Assembly (NCBI GenBank): GCA_903831925.1
Contig: CAIKZV010000555.1
Span: 1 to 6,567, forward strand
Direction of reading: 5' to 3'
DNA: 6,567 bases
Origin: an uncultured Burkholderiales bacterium
GTDB lineage: Bacteria > Pseudomonadota > Gammaproteobacteria > Burkholderiales > Burkholderiaceae_E
This document shows, piece after piece, positions 1 to 5,030 of this stretch (the stretch's first letter is position 1; each line of letters starts with the position of its first letter). Under the pieces are notes generated by a model, which worked only from the letters and a program-made list of their open reading frames with translations, did no database searches and was not told the origin of the DNA. The position numbers and the translations under genes were made by a program.

Positions 1-72
1 CGGGTTGCGGTGTTCATGGGCTCACGCAATGAGGTGGAGCGCGTGACCAGCTATCACCGCCGCAAAGACTGA
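1..72 (+). CDS. C-terminal end of an unidentified plus-strand gene (5' truncated by window)
   Basis: Reading from base 1 in frame 1 gives 23 codons ending in TGA at 70-72, with no internal stop. The residues are RVAVFMGSRNEVERV followed by TSYHRRKD. Most codons end in G or C, as in the other genes of the window, which supports real coding sequence although the piece is short. The tail is basic (HRRKD), as is common at protein C-termini. I do not recognise the family from this fragment and assign no function. The gene points toward the SGNH hydrolase gene and their stop codons are only 4 bases apart, leaving no room for an intergenic terminator. The alternative is a chance open frame; the convergent spacing and codon use make a true gene end somewhat more likely. 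Confidence 0.5.
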   Translation, partial: RVAVFMGSRNEVERVTSYHRRKD

Positions 73-76
73 GGAC

Positions 77-1324
77 TTAGGCCAGCACCCGCCGTCTCAC
101 CAGTGCCACGGCCAACAGGGCGCCACCGGCCACCAGCGGCAGCGTGCCCGGCACCGGCACGGTCTCGGCCGCGACCCGCTGCAGCATCAGCGCCTGCGCC
201 GAGGTGATCCCCAGATCCCTGGCGGCCTGCTCATCGGCACCGAGCATCATCGGGTTCAGGCCGGTCAGGGAGCCGAAGAGTGTGAGCGCGCTGAGATAGG
301 AGCCAAAGAGGCTTGCATGGGTGCGATCGAGCCACCAGAGATCGATGGTTCCGTCGGGCGGTGCGCGATAGACGCCGTTGGCATCATAAAAGCCACTGCC
401 CAGCACCAGACCCTGATCGACCGCCCGCTGAAAGGCATCACCGACCGGCACCACGCCAGTAAAGCCGCTGTTGCTGGCCGCCTTGTTGTAGAACGCGTTG
501 TGAAGGTCGGTGGTCATGCCAGAGAGCTTGCTGTAGTAAAGCGTGGCCTGGCCGCCTGCCGCGCTGGTGTCGACGATCGGTGCACCATTGGCGGTGGTCT
601 TGTCGGGCGTGGTGATCTTGTGCGCCTCGACCATGTCGGGCCTGGCCCAGGACTGCTCGAGATAGACCTGGGTTTTCGCGCTGGCAAAGGGGTTGGCTGC
701 AATCGTGCGGGAGGTATTGCAACTGCCCGTCGACAAGCCGGTCGCCGTGCAATTCGCCAGACTGCCGAACAGCTGGGTCTCGGTATAGGTCTGCGCGGCG
801 CCGTTATGAATGAAGCGCTCGAACTTGTCAGCATAGGCATTGAAGGTCGCCAGATTGGCGTTCTTTCCCATGCCCGGCGGCAGGGCCGCATCGCTTTGCT
901 CCTGCAGGACTACCTTGTCCCAAGTCTGCGTTGCCACGTTTTCACGCAGTTTCCAGTCGGCGTTGGCGGTGTCGAGGAATTGGCCGCGCAGCGATGCGGC
1001 ATTGCGGGTCGACATCGCCACGTCGTAGTTCAGACCGGCCTCGTCGGTCATCTTCTTGAAGATGCCAGCCACACCGCCCCAGGGATGCGGCTCGAAGTAG
1101 CCTTGCCCTGCGGTGCCCACCGGGTAGCTGTTGGTGCCCGAGGGGTTGGTGGCATTGAAGCCCGCGGTCAGGTCGCGGACATTGGCGCTGTTGTAGCTGA
1201 GTACGGGATCGACCCGGCCAAAGGTGTAGCTGTTGCCGACAAAGAGAACCGAGGTCGGTTCAGCGTTGGCTGAGAGGCAGGCGAGTGCAAAACAGGGCAC
1301 AGCCAGCAGGGCAAAACGGTTCAT
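77..1324 (-). CDS. Secreted SGNH/DUF4886-like hydrolase with PEP-CTERM-type sorting signal
   Basis: This 415-residue protein is predicted to be exported and act at the cell envelope as a GDSL/SGNH-fold esterase or acyl hydrolase; its substrate cannot be read from sequence. Residues 1-21 form a signal peptide (MNRF, hydrophobic core, ANA just before Glu22). LFVGNSYTFG (27-36) is the block I motif with Ser32 as presumed nucleophile. A Trp-Gly-Gly at 82-84 may supply the oxyanion glycine, VVLQEQS (138-144) is typical of the DUF4886-like branch, and LDRTH (332-336) gives the Asp333/His336 pair. The C-terminus (389-415) has VPVPGTLPL, a hydrophobic stretch and RRR, the tripartite PEP-CTERM layout, normally processed by an exosortase. 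Cys192 and Cys202 could form a disulfide. The start is set by GGAG at 1330-1333, five bases before ATG, and by the signal peptide. It appears monocistronic, behind a terminator-like hairpin at 1405-1425. The hydrolase fold is fairly secure; activity is inferred. Confidence 0.85.
   Translation of the reverse strand: MNRFALLAVPCFALACLSANAEPTSVLFVGNSYTFGRVDPVLSYNSANVRDLTAGFNATNPSGTNSYPVGTAGQGYFEPHPWGGVAGIFKKMTDEAGLNYDVAMSTRNAASLRGQFLDTANADWKLRENVATQTWDKVVLQEQSDAALPPGMGKNANLATFNAYADKFERFIHNGAAQTYTETQLFGSLANCTATGLSTGSCNTSRTIAANPFASAKTQVYLEQSWARPDMVEAHKITTPDKTTANGAPIVDTSAAGGQATLYYSKLSGMTTDLHNAFYNKAASNSGFTGVVPVGDAFQRAVDQGLVLGSGFYDANGVYRAPPDGTIDLWWLDRTHASLFGSYLSALTLFGSLTGLNPMMLGADEQAARDLGITSAQALMLQRVAAETVPVPGTLPLVAGGALLAVALVRRRVLA
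80..160 (-). other. PEP-CTERM-type C-terminal sorting signal (variant VPVPG)
   Basis: These bases encode residues 389-415 of the SGNH hydrolase: a VPVPGT motif, about 15 hydrophobic residues (LPLVAGGALLAVALV) and a basic RRR cluster. This is the motif, transmembrane segment and positive-tail layout recognised by exosortases in Gram-negative bacteria. The usual Glu of VPEP is Val here, a substitution I recall from PEP-CTERM variants in proteobacteria. No exosortase gene lies in this window. The alternative is a plain C-terminal membrane anchor. Confidence 0.75.
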
Positions 1325-1329
1325 ATCGT

Positions 1330-1333
1330 CTCC
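1330..1333 (-). promoter_or_regulatory. Ribosome binding site for the SGNH hydrolase gene
   Basis: GGAG is read on the minus strand five bases before the ATG at 1324-1322. It supports the chosen start, which also yields a complete signal peptide. Confidence 0.65.
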
Positions 1334-1404
1334 GGCAGAAAGTAGGCCGCCTTTTTGTACTTGTCTTGAGGGCCGCGCGTGTCGGTCGGAGCAGCACGAC
1401 CTCG

Positions 1405-1425
1405 AAAAACGTGACGAAAGTCACG
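1405..1425 (-). terminator. Rho-independent terminator candidate after tcdA
   Basis: On the minus strand CGTGAC, loop TTTC, then GTCACG form a perfect 6-bp stem, followed directly by five T residues (1409-1405). It begins 27 bases after the tcdA stop codon, the expected place for the end of the minus-strand operon. The stem is short and the T run modest, so termination may be partial. The same palindrome also fits the GTGA-N6-TCAC pattern of CRP/FNR-family operators, and it lies about 90 bases upstream of the SGNH hydrolase start codon. The terminator reading is favoured because of the T run. Confidence 0.6.
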
Positions 1426-1452
1426 GCCGACGACTATAGCAGCGCTGCCGAT

Positions 1453-2256
1453 TCAAGGCATGGCGCGACGCACCATCGCCTCCACCGCCCAGGCCGCGGC
1501 AGCCAAGCCCATCGCAGCGGTCACCATGACCGTCGAGCCATATCCCGAGCAGGCCAGGGGCGCGCCGGGCGCGATGCTTCGCTCACCCTTGCCCTCGCCT
1601 TCGACACCGACCGCGCGGCTTGAGGCCGCAGGCGGCGACGGCGACCAGATCGCCTCGACACCAAAGAGCCGGGCCTTTTCGCGGGTAAACCCGTGTTCAC
1701 GTCGCAGTCGCGCACGCACCGACGCCACCAGCGGATCGCCGCGCACTTCGGTGAGGTCGGCGCGCCGAAGCGCCAACGGATCGAGGCGACCACCGGCCGC
1801 GCCGCACACGATGATCGGCTGGGCGCGCGCCGCGCACAGCGCAATCACCGCCGCCTTGGCGCGCGGCGCATCGATCGCATCGATCACCACATCGGCCAGC
1901 GGTGTGACCATGGCCTGCGCAGTCTCGACCGTCACGAAGTCGTCGATCAGATCGACTTGAATATCCGGCGAAATATCGGCGATTCGCGCGGCCATCACCT
2001 CGATCTTCGAGGCGCCAAGCGTCGAGCCCAGGGCATGCACCTGACGATTGACATTCGACTCGGCGACATGGTCCATGTCGATCAGGGTCAGGCGGCCCAC
2101 GCCGCATCGGGCAAGTGCCTCGGCCGCCCAGGAGCCCACCCCGCCGATACCGATGACGACCACATGGGCGGCGCGAATCCGGTCGGCCGCCGCATCGCCA
2201 TACAGGCGAGCCACGCCGCCGAAGCGGCGATCCGACTCGCCGGCAGCGTCAGACAA
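1453..2256 (-). CDS. tcdA: tRNA threonylcarbamoyladenosine dehydratase TcdA (CsdL/YgdL)
   Basis: TcdA is a cytosolic E1-like enzyme that uses ATP to convert t6A37 of ANN-decoding tRNAs into the cyclic form ct6A. The 267-residue protein shows the family signature throughout: RFGGVARLYG (11-20) near the N-terminus, the nucleotide-binding GIGGVGS (36-42), LIDMDHV (58-64), NVNRQ (68-72) with its Arg, Lys84, VIDAIDAPRAK (124-134), CGAAGG (151-156) and C-terminal ACSGYGS (235-241). Length and motif order agree with E. coli TcdA. The start is TTG at 2256-2254. An in-frame TGA, the stop of qorA, lies one codon upstream, so no earlier start is possible, and only nine residues precede the conserved RRFGG block, as expected. 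There is no clear Shine-Dalgarno sequence, so translation is probably coupled to qorA, whose stop is 3 bases away. It is the last gene of the presumed operon. Confidence 0.95.
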   Translation of the reverse strand: MSDAAGESDRRFGGVARLYGDAAADRIRAAHVVVIGIGGVGSWAAEALARCGVGRLTLIDMDHVAESNVNRQVHALGSTLGASKIEVMAARIADISPDIQVDLIDDFVTVETAQAMVTPLADVVIDAIDAPRAKAAVIALCAARAQPIIVCGAAGGRLDPLALRRADLTEVRGDPLVASVRARLRREHGFTREKARLFGVEAIWSPSPPAASSRAVGVEGEGKGERSIAPGAPLACSGYGSTVMVTAAMGLAAAAWAVEAMVRRAMP

Positions 2257-2259
2257 GGT

Positions 2260-3228
2260 TCAGGGCAGCAGGACCGTCGATCCGGTGGTCTTGCGACCTT
2301 CGAGATCGCGGTGCGCCTGGACCACATCGGCGAGCTTGTAGCGCTGATCGATCTCGATGCTGACCTTGCCCGACGACACCATCTTCATCAGGTCACCGGC
2401 AATCTCGAGCAGGTTCTCGCGCTTTTCGGTATGCGGCGCCAGCGACGGGCGGGTGATGTAGAGCGTGCCCTTTAGCGCGGTCAGCGGCAGCGGTGGCACC
2501 GGACCCGAGGCATTGCCGAAGCTCACCATCAGGCCGAAGGGCTGCAGGCAATCGAGCGAGGCCGCAAAGGTGTCCTTGCCCACCGAGTCGTAGACCACCG
2601 GCACCATCGCGCCCTTGGTGATCTCGCGCACCCGCTCGACGATGTTCTCCTGCTTGTAGAGGATCACATGGTCGGCACCATATTTGCGTGCCAGAGCGGC
2701 CTTCTCGGGCGAGCCCACCGTGCCGATGACGGTCACACCAAGCGCCTTGGCCCACTGCATCGCGATCAGGCCGACACCGCCGGCGGCCGCATGAAAGAGG
2801 ATGGTCTGGCCTTTTTGAAGCTTGTAGGTGCGACGAAACAGGTATTGCACCGTCATGCCTTTGAGCATCATGGCCGCGCCGGTCTCGTAACTGATCTTGG
2901 CGGGCAGCTTGACCAGCCGGTTGGCCGGCATATTGCGGACTTCAGAGTAGGAGCCGGCCGCACCGCCGGCATAGGCCACCCGGTCACCGACCTTGACGTC
3001 GGTCACGCCGGCGCCAACCGCCACCACATCGCCTGCGCCTTCCTGGCCCAGCCCGGAGGGCAGCGCCATCGGATAGAGGCCGCTGCGAAAGTAGCAGTCG
3101 ATGAAGTTGACGCCGATCGCCTGATGGCGCACCTGCGCCTCGCCGGGACCGGGCGCACCGACCTCGACGTCGACATATTCCATGACTTCGGGACCGCCGT
3201 TTTTCTGGATTCGGATGGCTTTTGACAT
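2260..3228 (-). CDS. qorA: NADPH:quinone oxidoreductase, QorA type (zinc-independent MDR family)
   Basis: This 322-residue cytosolic enzyme belongs to the medium-chain dehydrogenase/reductase superfamily and is expected to reduce quinones with NADPH. It resembles E. coli QorA across its length: HQAIGVNFIDCYFRSGLYP (35-53), LPSGLGQEGAG (56-66), VGDRVAY (80-86), the NADPH-binding AAAGGVG (147-153) followed by QWAKALG, VVYDSVGKDT (211-220), LDCLQPFGLMVSFGN (225-239) and YITRPSL (257-263). The structural-zinc cysteine cluster of alcohol dehydrogenases is absent, as expected for this branch. The ATG at 3228-3226 is chosen because GGAG lies five bases upstream and the protein then starts, like QorA, just before the GGPEV motif. 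An upstream ATG at 3348 would add 40 unrelated residues from inside the SDR gene. It lies 32 bases after the SDR gene and 3 bases before tcdA. The in vivo substrate is not shown by sequence. Confidence 0.93.
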   Translation of the reverse strand: MSKAIRIQKNGGPEVMEYVDVEVGAPGPGEAQVRHQAIGVNFIDCYFRSGLYPMALPSGLGQEGAGDVVAVGAGVTDVKVGDRVAYAGGAAGSYSEVRNMPANRLVKLPAKISYETGAAMMLKGMTVQYLFRRTYKLQKGQTILFHAAAGGVGLIAMQWAKALGVTVIGTVGSPEKAALARKYGADHVILYKQENIVERVREITKGAMVPVVYDSVGKDTFAASLDCLQPFGLMVSFGNASGPVPPLPLTALKGTLYITRPSLAPHTEKRENLLEIAGDLMKMVSSGKVSIEIDQRYKLADVVQAHRDLEGRKTTGSTVLLP

Positions 3229-3233
3229 GACAA

Positions 3234-3237
3234 CTCC
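3234..3237 (-). promoter_or_regulatory. Ribosome binding site deciding the qorA start
   Basis: GGAG on the minus strand is five bases before the ATG at 3228-3226. It favours this start over the upstream in-frame ATG at 3348, which lies within the preceding gene. Confidence 0.65.
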
Positions 3238-3260
3238 AATGCGAGGTGGGGGACGAGGGA

Positions 3261-4040
3261 TCAGTAGGTGCCAGGGTAAGCGCCGCCATCGAGCAGCACA
3301 TTCTGGCCGGTGAAGTAGGACGCCTGTTCGCTGCACAGGTAGGCGCACATCTGGCCGAATTCGAGCGCATTGCCGAAGCGCTTCGCCGGAATCAGCAGGC
3401 GGCGCTGCGCGGCGATCTCGTCAGGCGACTTGCCGAGATTTTTTGCGGTCGCCGCCGTGGTGTTGCGCAGCCGATCGGTGTCGAACTGGCCGGGCAGCAG
3501 GTTGTTGATGGTCACGTTGTGCTCGACGGTCTTGCGGGCCAGACCGGCAACAAAGCCGGTCAGGCCGCTGCGAGCGCCGTTGGACAGGCCGAGGATCTCG
3601 ATCGGGGCCTTGACCGAACTCGAGGTGATGTTGACGATGCGCCCGAACCCCCGGGCGATCATCGGGTCGACGGTCGCCTTGATCAGTTCGATCGGGGTGA
3701 GCATGTTGGCATCGAGTGCCGCGATCCAGTGCTCGCGCGTCCAGTTGCGGAAATCACCCGGCGGCGGTCCGCCGGCATTGTTGACCAGGATGTCGACCTG
3801 CGGGCAAGCGGCCAGCGCTGCAAGGCGCCCAGCCTCGGTCGTGATGTCGCAGGCCACCGTTCTCACTTCGACGCCAGTCTCGGCCGCGATCGCCGCACCC
3901 GCCGCAGTGATCGCCTCGGCGGTGCGGGCATTGATCACCAGGTTGACGCCTTCTCGCGCCAGCGCCAGTGCGCAGCCGTAGCCCAAGCCCTTGCTCGCGC
4001 CGCAGACCAGCGCCCATTTGCCAGCAATGCCCAAATCCAT
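3261..4040 (-). CDS. Atypical short-chain dehydrogenase/reductase-like protein lacking the Tyr/Lys catalytic pair
   Basis: The 259-residue protein has the classical SDR Rossmann fold: GASKGLG (14-20) binds the dinucleotide, Asp65 follows the third strand, NNAG is at 87-90, Asn112 is the tetrad Asn, Ser residues sit at 140-142, and LLPGQFDTDR (181-190) and LLDGG (249-253) follow. The expected YxxxK active-site motif reads S153-N-G-A-R157, so both catalytic Tyr and Lys are replaced; the flanks (ILGLS before, SGLTGF after) keep the alignment clear. This matches a known atypical group described as beta-ketoacyl-ACP-reductase-like SDRs with an imperfect tetrad, for which I know of no firm reaction. 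It may be a reductase with changed chemistry or a non-catalytic binding protein; generic FabG annotation would be unsafe. A strong GGAGG lies six bases before the ATG. It sits between the EamA transporter and qorA, in the same direction. Confidence 0.9.
   Translation of the reverse strand: MDLGIAGKWALVCGASKGLGYGCALALAREGVNLVINARTAEAITAAGAAIAAETGVEVRTVACDITTEAGRLAALAACPQVDILVNNAGGPPPGDFRNWTREHWIAALDANMLTPIELIKATVDPMIARGFGRIVNITSSSVKAPIEILGLSNGARSGLTGFVAGLARKTVEHNVTINNLLPGQFDTDRLRNTTAATAKNLGKSPDEIAAQRRLLIPAKRFGNALEFGQMCAYLCSEQASYFTGQNVLLDGGAYPGTY
3570..3584 (-). other. Substituted SDR active site (SNGAR in place of YxxxK)
   Basis: Codons TCC AAC GGC GCT CGC encode Ser153 to Arg157 where classical SDRs carry Tyr-x-x-x-Lys. 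The surrounding frame is intact and the motif is flanked by well-conserved SDR sequence, so this is not a frameshift or a misreading of a neighbouring position. Confidence 0.8.
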
Positions 4041-4046
4041 GAAACG

Positions 4047-4051
4047 CCTCC
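4047..4051 (-). promoter_or_regulatory. Strong ribosome binding site for the SDR-like gene
   Basis: GGAGG is read on the minus strand six bases before the ATG at 4040-4038. It is the best Shine-Dalgarno match among the five operon genes and fixes the start of the SDR-like protein. Confidence 0.75.
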
Positions 4052-4064
4052 GGTGATGATCAGT

Positions 4065-5012
4065 TCAGCGCGATCGCGCTGTCAGGACGAAGATGCCTGC
4101 AATCACGATAGCGGTGCCGATCAGTTGCATCGGATCGACCGCTTCGCCCAGAAACATCGCGCCCATGCCGATGGTAGCAGCCGGTCCGATCATCCCGAGT
4201 TGCGAGGCCACCGGCGTGCCAATCCGCTCGACGCCCATCATCGTGAGAAACACCGGCATGACGGTGCACAGCACAGCATTCATCATCGACAGCTGGTACA
4301 CCGCGGTCGGCTGGGAAAACAGCGCCGCGGGCGCCAGGATCAGTGCCTGCGCGATGCAGGCGATGCACGAGACGATCATGGCCCAGGCCATCAGCCGGAT
4401 CGCGCCCAGGCGCCTGACCATCTCGCCGCAGGACACCAGGTAGATCGAGTAGGCGACCGTGCTGCCGAAGACCAGCGCGCTGCCCAGCGGCACATCGGCA
4501 CCGCTTGCCGACAGGTCGTGCCAGAAGACCAGGATCACGCCGCAGTAGGCGATCGACATGGCCAACCATTGACGACGGCTGATCGGGCGTCGCAAGGCGA
4601 TGGCCGAGATCAGCAGCACCAGGGTCGGATTCAGATAAAGGATGACCCGTTCGAGCCCGACGCTGACGTATTGCAGACCGAGAAAATCGAGATAGCTCGC
4701 GAGGTAATAACCAAGCAGTCCCAGGCCGATCACCCGCCAGACATCATTGGTCTGCCAGGGCGATTGGCTGGCCACCCCGTCGGCCGGCGTGCGATAGCCG
4801 ACCCAGGCCGCCGCAATCAGGAAAAACGGCAGCGAAAAGACCATCCGCAAAGCGATGAGAGTCTGGGCATCGACCCCATGCCGGTAAATGAGCTTGGCCA
4901 CGATGCCCTTGCCGGCAAAGAGCACCGCGCCGGTCGTGGCCAGCGCGACCCCGGCCAGCCAGGTGGCCCGTGCCGACAGGTCTGCCGCTGTCGCGGCTCG
5001 CACCTCGGTCAT
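4065..5012 (-). CDS. EamA/DMT-superfamily inner-membrane transporter
   Basis: The 315-residue protein is an integral inner-membrane carrier of the drug/metabolite transporter type, with two EamA repeats (about 18-164 and 176-311). About ten hydrophobic helices can be placed near 18-36, 48-71, 92-110, 119-139, 148-165, 175-195, 205-230, 238-260, 267-287 and 294-312. Family hallmarks are the early LIALRMVFSLPFF segment (52-64), YVSVGLERVILYLNPTLVLL (115-134) in the first repeat, and the parallel IGTPVASQLGMIGP (264-277) with FLGEAVDPMQLIGTAIVIAG (287-306) in the second. Many members export amino acids or metabolites, but the substrate cannot be inferred here. The start ATG follows the yjgR stop by 18 bases; the Shine-Dalgarno match (GGTG) is weak, so coupling to yjgR translation is plausible. 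The next gene, SDR-like, begins 24 bases after its stop. Confidence 0.92.
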   Translation of the reverse strand: MTEVRAATAADLSARATWLAGVALATTGAVLFAGKGIVAKLIYRHGVDAQTLIALRMVFSLPFFLIAAAWVGYRTPADGVASQSPWQTNDVWRVIGLGLLGYYLASYLDFLGLQYVSVGLERVILYLNPTLVLLISAIALRRPISRRQWLAMSIAYCGVILVFWHDLSASGADVPLGSALVFGSTVAYSIYLVSCGEMVRRLGAIRLMAWAMIVSCIACIAQALILAPAALFSQPTAVYQLSMMNAVLCTVMPVFLTMMGVERIGTPVASQLGMIGPAATIGMGAMFLGEAVDPMQLIGTAIVIAGIFVLTARSR

Positions 5013-5030
5013 CGGCGCACCGTCGCAGAA

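Larger units (their letters stand above)
1326..1452 (-). promoter_or_regulatory. Intergenic region presumed to carry the SGNH hydrolase promoter
   Basis: This is the only sizeable non-coding gap in the window, about 128 bases between the tcdA stop and the SGNH hydrolase start. If the hairpin at 1405-1425 terminates transcription, the promoter of the hydrolase gene must lie in roughly 1326-1404. I see no convincing sigma-70 pair there. The best is AAGACA (1366-1361) with TACTTT (1344-1339), 16 bases apart and a poor match. No sigma-54 type TGGCAC-N5-TTGC element is visible. The promoter is therefore inferred from context only. Confidence 0.3.

Noticed and set aside
317..1273. A 318-codon open frame on the plus strand opposite the SGNH hydrolase
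   Set aside because: The minus-strand protein has a signal peptide, catalytic blocks and a sorting signal. The plus-strand frame has no domain and is rich in Gly, Arg and His, typical of a shadow frame.
1333..1356. A short hairpin (CGGC/GCCG) followed by T5 on the plus strand
   Set aside because: The stem is only four base pairs and no plus-strand gene lies upstream to need a terminator. On the minus strand it would overlap the ribosome site by a single base, too little to propose a regulatory switch.
1433..1456. TATAGT (1438-1433) with TTGAAT (1456-1451) as a promoter for the SGNH hydrolase
   Set aside because: The spacer is only 12 bases, and transcription starting there would run straight into the terminator-like hairpin.
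1693..2475. A 260-codon plus-strand open frame across tcdA and the end of qorA
   Set aside because: It is antisense to two clear enzymes and spans their junction; its composition is that of a shadow frame.
3229..3348. A 40-codon N-terminal extension of qorA from the ATG at 3348
   Set aside because: The extension lies mostly within the SDR gene and is Arg/Pro-rich without similarity to QorA. The ATG at 3228 has a GGAG at good spacing and gives the normal family N-terminus.
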